DNA from: Thiohalocapsa marina | Lineage (GTDB): Bacteria > Pseudomonadota > Gammaproteobacteria > Chromatiales > Chromatiaceae | DNA length: 64,000 bases | Assembly: GCF_008632335.1 (NCBI RefSeq) | Contig: NZ_VWXX01000007.1 | Span: 111,731 to 175,730, forward strand | Direction: 5' to 3' | Shown: positions 37,006 through 46,783 of the stretch, one piece after another | How positions within the stretch are numbered: the first letter of the stretch is position 1 | How the letters are laid out: each line of letters begins with the position of its first letter | The notes under the pieces: model-generated | The model's database searches: none | The model's input: the letters and a program-made list of their open reading frames with translations, nothing else | Told to the model about the DNA's origin: nothing | Made by a program: the position numbers and the translations under genes

Positions 37006-38209
37006 ATCGGCTTGCCCTCCGTTCAGTGACTTCGCATGCCAGACCGGCAAGCTCGGCGATGAGCGTTGTCAGCCCGTTGGTTCGCAGCTCCATGTCGATT
37101 CCGGTCTCGCGGATCTCGACCTTATCCACCAGGAGTCGGATGAGCCGGTTTCGCTCCACCGGGAAAAGGTCTTCCCAGAAGCCCTCGACATTCTGGAAGG
37201 CCTCCGACACATCCTGTTCCGTGATGCTGTTCCCTTGGTAGGCTCTGCATCGCTCGCTCACATGGTCAGTTGTTTCGAGAGCTCGACCGCCTGGCGATTG
37301 ACCGTCGTCAGCATCTCGGTCTTGCCCGACTGATCGTTGCCGGACTTCATCAGTTCAAGTGCCTGCTCCCGCGCCTGCGACAGCTCCATCTCGAGTTGGG
37401 CTTTCTGCTTGAACAACCCCTCCCGCTCCGCCTGCTCGATGTCCCGGGCCGCGAAGTAAGTCTTGGCCACCAGCGTCGGTGTGCGGAACACCGCGCTCAA
37501 CTGCTCGATTACCGCCTGCTCGATGTCCCCGGCGGGAATCCGTTTGAGCGGGCACCGGCTCACGGTCCGCTTGCTGTCTTTCTGGCAGATGTAATAGGTG
37601 TAGTGGCGTCCGTTCTTGCGAGCGTAAGTCGGTCCCATCGAGCAGCCGCAGTGGCCGCAGCGGATGACGCGTTTCAGCGGAGCTGACCATTTTCGTTCTG
37701 GCCATGGAAATTTTGACCGGTTTGTTGTCCTCCAGGATGGCCTGAACCTTGTCCCAGGTCGCCCGGTCGATGATCCCTTCGTGCTCACCGGGGTAGCTGC
37801 GGTCCTTGTGGGCGATCTCGCCGATATAGATCCGGTTGTTGAGCAGCCGGTAGATGTGGGCGGTGTTCCATTCGGAGCCCTCGCGCACTCTGCCTTTCTT
37901 GGTGGTCCAGGCCTTGGTGCGGTAACCCTGTTCATTCAGCTCCTGGCCCAGCTTCTTGGCCGAGCCTATTTGGATGAAGCGGCGGAAGATGTACTGCACC
38001 GTCCTGGCTTCATCCGGGTTGACCAGCAGCTTCTTGTTCTCCCGGTCGACGTCGTATCCGAGGATGGGCACGCCACCGCAGTATTTCCCCCGGCGCTTGG
38101 CGGCCGCCACCTTGTCACGGATACGCTCGGCGATGACCTCCCGCTCGTACTGAGCGAAGGTGATCAGGATACCGAGAAACATCCGGCCAGTGGGGTCGGT
38201 GGTGCTGCG
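37004..38209 (-). pseudogene. Large serine recombinase, N-terminally truncated and frameshifted
   Basis: Serine integrases cut and rejoin att sites. Here the sequence starts in the last part of the catalytic domain (STTDPTGRMFLGILITFAQ, then YEREVIAERIRDK), so about the first 125 residues with the nucleophilic Ser are missing. The recombinase domain (GVPILGYDVDREN, WNTAHIYRLLNNRIYIGEI) is followed by a frameshift near 37680 and then the zinc ribbon RCGHCGCSMGP and coiled coil. The coupled ORF 37004-37261 (GTG start overlapping the stop at 37258) encodes a C-terminal piece with VERNRLIRLLVDKVEIRETG, which in many relatives is part of the same protein. Probably the former integrase of this unit. 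Confidence 0.8.
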
Positions 38210-38213
38210 ATTT

Positions 38214-38540
38214 TCAGACCTGAAATAATCGTCGTTGCAACAGTGTTTGCATGTCGCGACGGCCGTCGGCAATCACCATGACATAAACATTTTCGGCCAT
38301 GACTCGATAGATGATGCGGTAGGGTTTGAAGAATATCTCACGGTATTCGCGAAGCCCAATGGCCAGCAGTTCTTTTGGATAGGCTCCTCGCTCCGGGTTC
38401 TCGGAGAGGGTCGAAAAGGCCTTCTCTATCTGATCGAGAACGTAATCCGCTTTTCCCGGCGCGTCGTGGGATGCAATGTAGTCGTACAACTCCTCCAAAT
38501 CCCGTGACGCATCGTCGGTCAGAAAGACCTGGAAGGTCAT
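38214..38540 (-). CDS. RelE/ParE-family toxin
   Basis: 108 residues with the RelE/ParE pattern: FLTDDASRDLEELYDYIAS, then ENPERGAYPKEL, EYREIFFKPYRIIYRV and VMVIADGRRD. The family acts as mRNA interferase (RelE) or gyrase inhibitor (ParE); the exact branch cannot be fixed. The start overlaps the antitoxin stop (ATGA). Its 3' end abuts the truncated serine recombinase. Confidence 0.9.
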   Translation of the reverse strand: MTFQVFLTDDASRDLEELYDYIASHDAPGKADYVLDQIEKAFSTLSENPERGAYPKELLAIGLREYREIFFKPYRIIYRVMAENVYVMVIADGRRDMQTLLQRRLFQV

Positions 38541-38815
38541 CAGCGACTCTTGCTCCGGTCGCGAAGCCGCTGAATGACATCACCGGCGGGCTGGACTTTG
38601 CCTTCCTCGATCTGACGCGAGCCGAGCGCGAGGATCTTCAGAAGGGCCATGGTCTCCTGGGTTTGTTCATAGCTTTCGATGTCCTGCATCACGACCTTGG
38701 CTTCGCCATTCTGGGTGATAACCAGGGGTTCACCTTGCCCGGACATGTTGCGCACGATTTCTGCGGCATGGGCTTTCAGGTAACTGATCGGTTTAATTTG
38801 GCTTGATAGCTTCAT
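38540..38815 (-). CDS. Phd/YefM-family antitoxin
   Basis: 91 residues: MKLSSQIKPISYLKAHAAEI, then PLVITQNGEAKVVMQDIESY, the Phd/YefM fold with a DNA-binding N-terminus and toxin-binding C-terminus. An AGGAGG ribosome site lies 7 bases upstream of the ATG at 38815. First gene of the toxin-antitoxin operon. Confidence 0.9.
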   Translation of the reverse strand: MKLSSQIKPISYLKAHAAEIVRNMSGQGEPLVITQNGEAKVVMQDIESYEQTQETMALLKILALGSRQIEEGKVQPAGDVIQRLRDRSKSR

Positions 38816-38833
38816 ATGCACCCTCCTATTCAT

Positions 38834-38859
38834 GACCAAATATAGTCCGAAGACTGGTC
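38834..38859 (-). promoter_or_regulatory. Candidate operator/promoter of the toxin-antitoxin operon
   Basis: Nested inverted repeats GACCA...TGGTC (outer) and AGTC-CGAA-GACT (inner) lie 19 bp before the antitoxin start; the minus strand also carries a -10-like TATATT inside it. Phd-type antitoxins repress their own promoter through such palindromes. Confidence 0.5.
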
Positions 38860-38902
38860 TACCAACAAGTAAAAATTCAGGAGCCGCACCCAGACCATCT
38901 TC

Positions 38903-39745
38903 GTGCCCCATGAACCGCTGGCCCAGACTTTCAACACTTGCAACAAGATCCGCTACAAGGCCGAAATGACCAGCACACTGCTGCTGTTGCGGATGCGGGC
39001 CGAGGTGGTCAGCCCGGTGCTCGGCTACGACGACATCCCGCAACTGCAGGAGGCGGTCCGGGCCATCCGCCGCGCCGGGGGCAAGATCAACAGCCAGTGC
39101 GGCATCCACATCCATATCGATGCCGCTCCCTTCGACGGCAGGCACCTGGGTAACCTGGCCAAGATCATCTACAAGCAGGAACCGCTGATTCTCCACGCCC
39201 TCGGCATCAGCCGCGACCGGCTCAACCGCTACACCCGGCCGGTCAGCGACGAGCTGATCCAGCGCATCGAACAGCATCGCCCCCGCACCAAGGACAAGCT
39301 CAACCGCATCTGGTACGGCTACCACAACCGCCAGCCCCAGCACTACGACAGCAGCCGCTACCACGGGGTCAACCTGCACAACGTCTGGTACCGGGGCACG
39401 GTGGAGTTCCGCTGGTTCGAGGCGACCCTCCACGCGGGGCGGATCAAGGCCTACCTGCAATTCTGCCTCGCCGTCGCCGCCAAGGCGCTCAATGGGCGGG
39501 CCGCCTCCAGCCGCAAGCGGGATTTCGATCCACAAAGCGCCAAGTATGACTTCCGGGTCTTCCTGCTCCACCTCGGCCTGATCGGCGACGAGTTCAAGAC
39601 CGCCCGCAAGCATCTGATGGCCAACATGCCCGGCGACGCCGCCTTCAAGAACGGACGGCCCAAACCGGAGGACGTCCTTCCGGATGAAACCGAAACCACC
39701 AATCTCACCAACGAGGCCGGGCAAGTTCCCGGCCTCACTGTTTAA
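38903..39745 (+). pseudogene. Amidoligase family protein, 5'-truncated
   Basis: About 280 residues from a GTG at 38903. The conserved part [12 protein letters not shown], then [24 protein letters not shown] and [15 protein letters not shown] matches the COOH-NH2 ligase (amidoligase_2) family. The N-terminal strand with the first metal-binding GxExE motif is missing, and a stop codon lies just upstream, so the gene lost its 5' part. Followed by DUF5049, glutamine amidotransferase and gamma-glutamylcyclotransferase genes, the known neighbourhood of these enzymes, which are predicted to build and remodel peptide or side-chain amides. Confidence 0.7.
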
Positions 39746-39756
39746 GGAGGTGCCCC

Positions 39757-40278
39757 ATGAAGATTCTGATCCGCTCCACCACGCTGCACGGCGAACCGAT
39801 CCCCGGCAGCGGGGAAACCATCCAGGCCGCCGACTGCCTCGAAGTTGTCGAGCTGATGCGCGGCCAGACGCCGTTCACCGCCAGCCGTGCGCTCCGGGAC
39901 TACATGACCGAGGTGCTCTCCGGCATCGAAGGCGGGCCGACCCAGCCGTTGCCAGAGGAGGACGCCGCTGCGGCTGCCGAGTTTCTCACCCGTCTGGCCC
40001 GGCACGGCCTGATCGAATTCCTGCCCGACGACAAGGCCAGCGATCCCTGGCCGGAACGCTTCCTCGAAGCCCTGGAGACGGTGCGACTCTCCGGGCGCAC
40101 CAACATGCTCGACCACCCGGAGGTGACCCGGCTGACCGCCGAGATGGGCTTCCCGGAGGTGGCCGAGTGGCTGGCGGACCACCGGCGCGAATACGCGGCC
40201 TTCGTCCTTGAGGGGACGAGACCGCTCGGCAAGAACTTCAGCGGCAAGGAGGTCCCGGCTCCATGTGCGGACAAGTAG
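39757..40278 (+). CDS. DUF5049-containing protein of the amidoligase cluster
   Basis: 173 residues. The N-terminal half is unknown; the C-terminal half (ALETVRLSGRTNMLDHPEV, MGFPEVAEWLADHRREYAAF) fits the small DUF5049 domain often next to amidoligases. GGAGGTG precedes the ATG. It overlaps the amidotransferase start by 16 bp. Confidence 0.65.
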   Translation: MKILIRSTTLHGEPIPGSGETIQAADCLEVVELMRGQTPFTASRALRDYMTEVLSGIEGGPTQPLPEEDAAAAAEFLTRLARHGLIEFLPDDKASDPWPERFLEALETVRLSGRTNMLDHPEVTRLTAEMGFPEVAEWLADHRREYAAFVLEGTRPLGKNFSGKEVPAPCADK

Positions 40279-41134
40279 GCATCATCTTCGGCCGAAAGCG
40301 CAGACGGCCCGACGAGCGGGATTACCTGCGCGAAGTCTTCATCCGCATGCTGCTGCACAGCGAGGAACGCGGCCCGCACGCCTCCGGTCTGGCCTGGCTC
40401 AAGACCGACGGCAGCCACCGGATCTTCAAACGGCCGATGCGGGCGCACGAGCTGGTCTACGAGAAGCCGTTTATTCGCCCCATCCCTGGGGCTCACCCCT
40501 TCGGGGCCAGCCTTCGGCTGTTCAAATCCGCTCCCGGCGGATTTGTCAGGAGCTGCTCGGGCAGGTCGACAACGAGACCACCATCCTCATGGGGCACACC
40601 CGCTGGCGCACCCGGGGCAACGAGTTCAACAACCGAAACAACCATCCAATCCGGGCCGGGATCGTCATCGGCACCCACAACGGCACCATCTACAACGCCG
40701 ATTATCTGTTCCGCCGCCTCGGGCTGCCTCGCTACGCCGAGGTGGACAGTGAGCTGATCTTCCGCCTGGCCGACCGCTTCGCGCCCGAAGGCCCCATCGA
40801 CCAGGAGGGGCTGAAAAAGGCGCTTGCCCTCTGTCGTGGCCAGATGAGTGCCGTGCTGGCCTCACGGCTCGACCCCGGCACCATCACCGTGCTCAAGGGC
40901 AACAAGCCGCTTTGCCTGCGCATCCACCGCCAGCACCGGGTGGTGCTCTACGCCTCGGACGACGCCTTTATCGACTTTGCCGTGGACAACGAGAAGAGCT
41001 GGCGCGAGCTGGAGGTGCCGCCCATGACCATGCTCACCATCCGCCACGAGGATGTGCGGGCCATCGAAAACAGCGAATTCCGCTTCATACCCCAGGAACG
41101 CAAGGGGACACTGCCCAAAGGAGTGAATGCATGA
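40263..41134 (+). pseudogene. Class II glutamine amidotransferase, interrupted by a 74-bp repeat
   Basis: Begins MCGQVGIIFG with Cys2 as the N-terminal nucleophile typical of class II amidotransferases, and continues to HELVYEKPF. Then 74 bp of palindromic repeat (40473-40546) intervene and the frame is lost; the real protein resumes in another frame as QELLGQVDNETTILMGHTRW and HNGTIYNADYLF. Removing exactly those 74 bp leaves 798 bases, i.e. 265 codons plus stop in one frame, so the insertion is recent and clean. Confidence 0.82.
40473..40546. repeat. Three-hairpin palindromic repeat (copy 2) inside a gene
   Basis: 74 bp with the same order as the copy at 36930: TTCGCCCCATCCCTGGGGC, CCCCTTCGGGG, AGCC-TTCG-GGCT-like stem, then AAATCCG...CGGATTT. 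The stems keep pairing although their bases differ between copies, which points to a selected structure. Inserted into the amidotransferase gene. Confidence 0.8.
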
Positions 41135-41670
41135 ACATTGGAGACACCGTAAAGCTGAACACAAACCCGGAAGACAGTCCCGAGACCATCCTCCGGCTCT
41201 TCGTCTACGGCACCCTGAAACGGGGCTACTGGAACCATCAACGCTTCTGCGCCCAGGCCCGCAGCATCGAACCGGCCGTGGTCTGGGGCAGACTCTACCA
41301 TCTCCACGCCGGATTCCCGGCCCTCGAGGTGCCCGAAGGTCTGATCCTGTCCCGGGGCAGCGCCGATCCACTGACCGACGCCCGCAGGCAGCAGAAGATC
41401 GGCACACCGCGCTTCGGCCGCCCGACCGGAGACTGGGATCTGATCCATGGGGAACTGGTGACCTTCTCCGATCCGCTGCGCGACCTGCCGCCCATCGACC
41501 GGCTGGAAGGCTTCCGGCCCGGCGGGCACAGCATGTACCAGCGGGTGATGGTGGCAGCAGCCAGGGGCTCAATCGCCTGTGCGGTATGGACTTACACCAT
41601 GTATGCGCCTCAAAACGGCCACCGGATCACCAACGACAATCAGGCCGTTTTTTGGAAAAGTCGGCACTAA
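41131..41670 (+). CDS. Gamma-glutamylcyclotransferase-like (AIG2) protein
   Basis: 179 residues. LFVYGTLKRGYWNH is the hallmark YGTL loop of the GGCT/AIG2 fold; a substrate-binding region with GELVTFSD and IDRLEGF follows (the Glu is the likely general base). The family forms 5-oxoproline from gamma-glutamyl amines. Its place after amidoligase and amidotransferase genes suggests reversal or trimming of a gamma-glutamyl product. Start ATG overlaps the upstream stop. Confidence 0.82.
   Translation: MNIGDTVKLNTNPEDSPETILRLFVYGTLKRGYWNHQRFCAQARSIEPAVVWGRLYHLHAGFPALEVPEGLILSRGSADPLTDARRQQKIGTPRFGRPTGDWDLIHGELVTFSDPLRDLPPIDRLEGFRPGGHSMYQRVMVAAARGSIACAVWTYTMYAPQNGHRITNDNQAVFWKSRH
41612..41653 (+). 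terminator. Possible terminator at the end of the amidoligase cluster
   Basis: AAAACGGCC (41612-41620) pairs with GGCCGTTTT (41643-41651), continuing to T41653; it overlaps the last codons of the cyclotransferase gene. The loop is long (22 nt), so strength is uncertain. Confidence 0.45.
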
Positions 41671-41807
41671 TCGGCACAAAACGCTTGATTTTGGCAATCC
41701 GCCAATGTAATTTGTGGAGGTTAATTTGCGGCACTGTGTCCGGATTTCGGGTTTCCCGGAGACCTTCGGGCTTTTACCGAAAACATGATGAACGAAGGAC
41801 GAAGGCT

Positions 41808-42011
41808 ATGGATGAGAGATGGCTGACGGTCGATGACATTTGCAAATATCTGAATGTAAGCAACGAGACGGTCTACAAGTGGATCGAACAACGGGCTATG
41901 CCCGGTCATCGCGTCGGCCGTCGCTGGATGTTCAAACAAGACGAAGTGGATGAATGGGTCCGCTCCGGCGGTGCGGCTGATAAATCCGATAAGCCGGACA
42001 CCGAGCAGTAA
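41808..42011 (+). CDS. Helix-turn-helix (excisionase-like) DNA-binding protein
   Basis: 67 residues: WLTVDDICKYLNVSNETVYK, then MPGHRVGRRWMFKQDEVDEW, an excisionase/MerR-type HTH. It is the first gene of the BREX operon (9 bp before brxF) and resembles the HTH gene that heads the type I operon at 15650, so it is a candidate regulator of the BREX genes. The upstream gap (41671-41807) probably carries the promoter. Confidence 0.82.
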   Translation: MDERWLTVDDICKYLNVSNETVYKWIEQRAMPGHRVGRRWMFKQDEVDEWVRSGGAADKSDKPDTEQ

Positions 42012-42020
42012 GGAGCGACC

Positions 42021-42536
42021 ATGGCCGAACCGATTCACGACAAGATAAAACGATCCCTCCAGGCAGCCGAAGGGCTGTATCACCGCCTGGTATTGCTGGT
42101 GGGTGAGACCGGTTCCGGCAAGACCGGCGTCCTTCGGGACGTTGCCGAGGAGTTCGGCTCATCTGTCGTCAACGTCAATCTGGCGCTTTCAGGCGAGCTA
42201 CTGGAACTGACGGCAAAGCAGCGGTCGCTTCGGCTACCGGGCATCCTCGACCAGATCGCGGACCAGGCTCAGTCACCGGTGGTGCTGGATAATCTCGAGA
42301 TCCTCTTCGACAAGGATCTCCAGCAGGACCCCTTGCGCCTGCTGCAGTCCATTTCAAGAAACCGGGCCGTGGTGGCTTCGTGGAACGGAATCATGAATTC
42401 CGGGAGGCTTTTGTACGCCGAAACCGGCCATCCCGAGTACCGCAGCTATGACTCGGTCGATGCGCTGATTGTGGGCATGGATGGCACGGCCACGGTCGAT
42501 TCGGCAAAAAACAATAGAGAGGCAGGACAAGCATGA
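42021..42536 (+). CDS. brxF: BREX type 3 protein BrxF
   Basis: 171-residue P-loop ATPase with Walker A GETGSGKT at residues 28-35 and a Walker B-like [13 protein letters not shown]. BrxF is a marker of type 3 BREX. It is followed with ATGA overlap by brxC. The biochemical role within BREX is not settled; it probably acts with BrxC. Confidence 0.88.
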   Translation: MAEPIHDKIKRSLQAAEGLYHRLVLLVGETGSGKTGVLRDVAEEFGSSVVNVNLALSGELLELTAKQRSLRLPGILDQIADQAQSPVVLDNLEILFDKDLQQDPLRLLQSISRNRAVVASWNGIMNSGRLLYAETGHPEYRSYDSVDALIVGMDGTATVDSAKNNREAGQA

Positions 42537-45500
42537 AATACGGAGACCTTATCCAATTCGACCCGATTGAGTCGGTCGTTCAGTTGCGTGACGCGGACAA
42601 ATCGAGCGCCGCGCACACCCTCGTGAACACCTATGTCATTTCCGAGGAAATGGCCGAACGGCTCACCCAGCTTGTCATTCCTCAGATGCAGTTCGACCAG
42701 CCGGTCGACAACAAGGGCCTGCTGGTCGTCGGTAACTACGGCACCGGTAAGTCACACTTGATGTCGGTGGTCTCCAGTCTTGCCGCAGACGCCTCCCTGC
42801 TGGAAGGGCTGAACCACGCCGGTGTCCGCGATGCAGCCTCTCAGATCGCCGGTCGGTTCAAGGTCATCCGTACCGAGATCGGAGCCACCACCATGTCCCT
42901 GCGCGACATCCTGGTGGCCGAACTGGAAGAGCATCTCGAAAAACTCGGCGTGGAGTATGTGTTCCCCGAAGCCGGGACCATTACCAGCCACAAACGGGCC
43001 TTCGAGGACATGATGGCCAAGTTCGGCGAGGTCTTCCCTGAACACGGACTACTGCTGGTGGTCGATGAGCTGCTCGACTACTTGCGTACTCGCAAGGACC
43101 AGGAGCTGATCCTCGACCTCAACTTCCTGCGCGAGGTCGGCGAGGTTTGCAAGGATCTGCGCTTCCGCTTCATGGCCGGTGTCCAGGAAGCCATTTTCGA
43201 CAGCCCGCGCTTCGCCTTTGTCGCCGACAGCATCCGCCGGGTGAAGGACCGCTTCGAGCAGATCCTCATTGCCCGCAACGACGTCAAATTCGTTGTGGCC
43301 GAGCGTCTGCTCAAGAAGACCGCCGAGCAACAGGCCAAGATCCGCGACTACCTGGTGCCCTTTGCCAAATACTATGGCGGCCTCAACGAGCGGATGGACG
43401 AGTTCGTCCGGCTCTTTCCGGTGCATCCCGATTACATCGACACCTTCGAGCGGGTCACCGTGGTGGAAAAGCGCGAGGTGCTCAAGACCCTGTCCATGAG
43501 CATGAAGGGCATACTCGGCAAGGACGTGCCGCAGGACGAACCCGGCCTGATCGCCTTCGACAGCTACTGGAACACGCTCAAGCAGAACGCCTCGTTCCGC
43601 GCCATTCCCGAGATCCGGGCGGTCATCGATTGCAGCCAGGTTCTGGAATCCCGCATCGAGAACGCCATCACCCGGAAACAATACAAGCCGATGGCGCTAC
43701 GCCTGATCCATGCGCTGTCCGTCCACCGCCTCACCACCGGCGACATCTATGCCCCCATGGGCGCGTCCGCCGAGGAGCTGCGCGACCGCCTCTGCCTGTT
43801 CGATCCACTGATCGCCGAGCTGGGCAGCGACGAGCCCGACAAGGACCTCCAGACCCATGTGGAAACGGTCCTGCGCGAGATCCACAAAACGGTCAGTGGC
43901 CAGTTCATCTCCTTCAATGCCGACAACCGCCAGTTCTACCTCGATCTGAAAAAGACGGACGACTTCGACGCCCTGATCGATAAACGGGCCGAAAGCTTAG
44001 GATCTGGCCAGCTCGACCGTTTCTATTACGAGGCGCTCAAGCGGGTCATGGAGTGCCAGGACGCCACCTACGTAACCGGTTACAAAATCTGGCAGCACGA
44101 ACTGGTCTGGCAGGAGCACAAGGCCGCCCGTACCGGCTACCTCTTTTTCGGCGCTCCCAACGAGCGCTCCACCGCCGTGCCGCAGCGGGACTTTTACCTC
44201 TACTTCATCCAGCCCAACGATCCGCCGCGCTTCAAGGACGACAAGGTCAACGATGAGGTCTTCTTCCGCCTGAAAGGCACCGACGAGGAATTCCAGACCG
44301 CGCTGAAGAGCTACGCGGCGGCACTGGATCTTGCAGCCACCTCATCGGGCCACGCCAAGGCCACCTATGAATCGAAGGCCAACGGCTTTTTGAAGAAGCT
44401 GGTCCAGTGGCTGCAGAAGCACATGAGCGATGCCTTCGAAGTCACCTATCAGGGCCGCACCAAGTCCATGACCGAATGGGCCAAGGGCAAATCGATCCGC
44501 GACCTGTCCGGTCTGTCGCCTCACGAGACCATCAACTTCCGCGATCTGGTCAACACCATCGCCGGTGTCTGCCTGGCTCCGAACTTCGAGAACCAGGCCC
44601 CGGAGTACCCGTTCTTCTCGGTCCTGATCACTGGCAACAACCGCGCCCAGGCCGCACAGGATGCCCTGCGGGCCATCGCCGGGCAGAACCGCACCAAGCA
44701 GGCTACCGCCGTGCTGGACGCGCTGGAGCTGCTCGACGGCGAGAAGATCGACCCCTACAAATCGAAGTACACCAAGTTCATCCTCGATGCCATCAAGGCC
44801 AAGGGCCACGGCCAGGTGGTCAACCGCAGCGAGATCATCCAGGACGACCACGGGCTGGAATACATGAGCCCGGGCGGTTCGCGTCTGGAGCCCGAATGGG
44901 TGAGTGTCCTGGTGGCTGCCCTGGTCTACTCCGGCGACATCGTGCTCGCCATCCCGGGCAAGAAATTCGATGCCACCGGCCTGCAGCAACTGGCCGCGAC
45001 CGGCATGGACGAACTGGTCCGCTTCAAGCATCTGGAGCAGCCCAAGGAATGGAACCTGCCCGCGCTCAAAGCGCTGTTCGAACTGCTCGGCATGACACCG
45101 GGTATGGCCCAGCTCGTCACCCAGGGCAAGGACGAGCCGGTGCAGAACCTGCAGCAGGCGGTGGGCAAGATCGTCAAGCGCATCGTCATGACCCAGCAGA
45201 CCCTGCGCGAAGGGCTCTCCTTCTGGGGGCTGGATCTGCTCGCGGGAACCGACCTGGCCAGCCAGGCCAGCGGACTGGACGAGGCCAAGGGCTTCTTTGA
45301 ATCGCTCCAGGCCTACTCCTCGCCGGGTAAGCTGAAAAACTTCCGCTACAGCGCTCCCGAAGTGCTGGCCCACGAAAAGGCCGTGAAGGCGCTCGATGAG
45401 CTGGACGCCCTGCGCGAGTTCATCATGGACCATAGCCCGACGGCAGCGTGGCTTGCTTCGGCCGAAGCCTCCGCAAGCAGCAGTTACGAGTCGCGAGTGG

Positions 45501-46318
45501 TGAGTGGCGAGTTGAAACCGCAGGGACTGGATCTCTGGGTTGAGCAGGTGAAGGTCATCCGGGGCGATGTTTTGGATTCCATCAACTCGGAACTCAAAAC
45601 TCAGAACCCGCAACTCGCGCGCCTTTCGTCCGAAGTCGGCGAAAAACTCAAGAAACTCAAGCGCGACTACATCAACCAATACATCTCACTCCACGCGCGC
45701 GCCCGGCTGGGCGTGAACGACGACAAGCGCAAGGCGGGCCTGCTCAACGACCAGCGGCTGCAAACCCTGCTCAAGCTGGCCGGTATCGACCTGATGCCCC
45801 GGCAGCAGCTCACCGATTACCAGAACCGCCTGGCCGGACTGAAGAGCTGCTTCGCCCTGACCGAGCAAAACCTCGACGCCTCGCCCATCTGCCCGCATTG
45901 CGGGTTCCGGCCTTCCGTGGAAACCGGCACGACAGCAGGCTCGCAGATGATCGACCAGATGGACGCCCAGCTCGACGCCATGGTGACGGCCTGGACCTCC
46001 ACCATCCTCAGCAACCTGGAGGACCCGATCACCCAGGCCAACATGGATCTGCTGAAGATCGATGACCGCGAACCACTGGAAGCCTTCATCAAGTCGAAGG
46101 AGTTGCCGGTGCCGCTGGACAGCAACTTTGTCCACGCCCTGAAGGAAGTGCTCTCCGGTCTGGTCAAGGTCACCGTCAAGGCGCAGGAGCTGCAGCAGGC
46201 CCTGCAGGTTACCGACGGCCCGGCCACCCCGGCGGAGATGAAGAAGCGCTTTGAGGAGTACATCGATCAACTCACCAAGGGCAAGGACCCGGCCAAGGTC
46301 AGGATAGTTGTCGAGTGA
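42533..46318 (+). CDS. brxC: BREX ATPase BrxC/PglY
   Basis: Large ATPase of 1261 residues. Walker A GNYGTGKS at residues 67-74; Walker [13 protein letters not shown]; a C-terminal zinc-finger-like ICPHCGF with only one CxxC pair seen. BrxC is an essential component in all BREX types. Two oddities: residues about 985-1029 are encoded by a 132-bp element bounded by inverted 7-base repeat arrays (giving [12 protein letters not shown] and [12 protein letters not shown]), and the stop codon (GAG TGA) lies in the repeat array of the following four-helix-bundle element, so the native C-terminus may have been slightly changed. Confidence 0.92.
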   Translation: MKYGDLIQFDPIESVVQLRDADKSSAAHTLVNTYVISEEMAERLTQLVIPQMQFDQPVDNKGLLVVGNYGTGKSHLMSVVSSLAADASLLEGLNHAGVRDAASQIAGRFKVIRTEIGATTMSLRDILVAELEEHLEKLGVEYVFPEAGTITSHKRAFEDMMAKFGEVFPEHGLLLVVDELLDYLRTRKDQELILDLNFLREVGEVCKDLRFRFMAGVQEAIFDSPRFAFVADSIRRVKDRFEQILIARNDVKFVVAERLLKKTAEQQAKIRDYLVPFAKYYGGLNERMDEFVRLFPVHPDYIDTFERVTVVEKREVLKTLSMSMKGILGKDVPQDEPGLIAFDSYWNTLKQNASFRAIPEIRAVIDCSQVLESRIENAITRKQYKPMALRLIHALSVHRLTTGDIYAPMGASAEELRDRLCLFDPLIAELGSDEPDKDLQTHVETVLREIHKTVSGQFISFNADNRQFYLDLKKTDDFDALIDKRAESLGSGQLDRFYYEALKRVMECQDATYVTGYKIWQHELVWQEHKAARTGYLFFGAPNERSTAVPQRDFYLYFIQPNDPPRFKDDKVNDEVFFRLKGTDEEFQTALKSYAAALDLAATSSGHAKATYESKANGFLKKLVQWLQKHMSDAFEVTYQGRTKSMTEWAKGKSIRDLSGLSPHETINFRDLVNTIAGVCLAPNFENQAPEYPFFSVLITGNNRAQAAQDALRAIAGQNRTKQATAVLDALELLDGEKIDPYKSKYTKFILDAIKAKGHGQVVNRSEIIQDDHGLEYMSPGGSRLEPEWVSVLVAALVYSGDIVLAIPGKKFDATGLQQLAATGMDELVRFKHLEQPKEWNLPALKALFELLGMTPGMAQLVTQGKDEPVQNLQQAVGKIVKRIVMTQQTLREGLSFWGLDLLAGTDLASQASGLDEAKGFFESLQAYSSPGKLKNFRYSAPEVLAHEKAVKALDELDALREFIMDHSPTAAWLASAEASASSSYESRVVSGELKPQGLDLWVEQVKVIRGDVLDSINSELKTQNPQLARLSSEVGEKLKKLKRDYINQYISLHARARLGVNDDKRKAGLLNDQRLQTLLKLAGIDLMPRQQLTDYQNRLAGLKSCFALTEQNLDASPICPHCGFRPSVETGTTAGSQMIDQMDAQLDAMVTAWTSTILSNLEDPITQANMDLLKIDDREPLEAFIKSKELPVPLDSNFVHALKEVLSGLVKVTVKAQELQQALQVTDGPATPAEMKKRFEEYIDQLTKGKDPAKVRIVVE
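45487..45618. repeat. Gene-less heptamer-array element in frame within brxC
   Basis: Left array of 7-base units: CGAGTCG, CGAGTGG, TGAGTGG, CGAGTTG (45487-45514). Right array, in inverse orientation: AACTCGG, AACTCAA, AACTCAG, AACCCGC, AACTCGC (45584-45618). About 69 bp lie between. Total 132 bp, a multiple of three, so brxC stays open. The same inverted arrays flank the two four-helix-bundle genes. Confidence 0.75.
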
Positions 46319-46783
46319 GCGAGTCACGAGTTGCGAGTTGAACTATGGGAACGATTCAGAAATTTGAGGACATCGACGCATGGCAGAAAGCTCGCGTATT
46401 GACACGCGAGATTTACGCCGTGACGGGTGATGGCGCGTTCGCCAAGGACTTTGGCCTGCGCGACCAGATCCGGCGTGCCGCCGTATCGGTCATGTCGAAT
46501 ATTGCCGAAGGGTTTGATCGCGGCGGTGTTCGTGAATTTATCCAATTCCTGTTCATTGCCAAAGGTTCAGCCGCAGAAGTTCAGGCCCAACTCTATGTAG
46601 CTCTCGATGCCGGTTATATCAAACCGGAACAATTCAAAGGCCTTTACGACCTGGCAGGCGATACAGGACGCCTCATCGGCGGTTTTATCCGCTATCTGAA
46701 AAGTCGTGAACAAGCAGGAGGAAAACGCTGATGCAGGAAGAGCTTTTTAACTCGCAACTCGAAACTCGGAACTCGAAACCGCA
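46312..46783 (+). mobile_element. Heptamer-array element carrying a four-helix-bundle gene (copy A)
   Basis: Left array CGAGTGA, GCGAGTCA, CGAGTTG, CGAGTTG (46312-46340) and inverse right array AACTCGC, AACTCGA, AACTCGG, AACTCGA, AACCGCA (46749-46783) enclose the gene at 46345-46731. The left array supplies the brxC stop and the right array is translated as part of the pglX N-terminus, which indicates insertion at the brxC-pglX junction. Confidence 0.65.
46345..46731 (+). CDS. Four-helix-bundle protein (23S rRNA IVS type)
   Basis: 128 residues with the family pattern [19 protein letters not shown], then [20 protein letters not shown] and [19 protein letters not shown]. The family was first seen in intervening sequences of 23S rRNA genes and has the fold of the DGR accessory protein Avd. 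No enzymatic motif. Its stop overlaps the pglX start (TGATG). Intact, unlike the second copy at 49523. Confidence 0.88.
   Translation: MGTIQKFEDIDAWQKARVLTREIYAVTGDGAFAKDFGLRDQIRRAAVSVMSNIAEGFDRGGVREFIQFLFIAKGSAAEVQAQLYVALDAGYIKPEQFKGLYDLAGDTGRLIGGFIRYLKSREQAGGKR

Noticed and set aside
45480..45620. CRISPR array suggested by short repeats
   Set aside because: The repeats are contiguous 7-base units without spacers, and no cas gene is present anywhere in the window.
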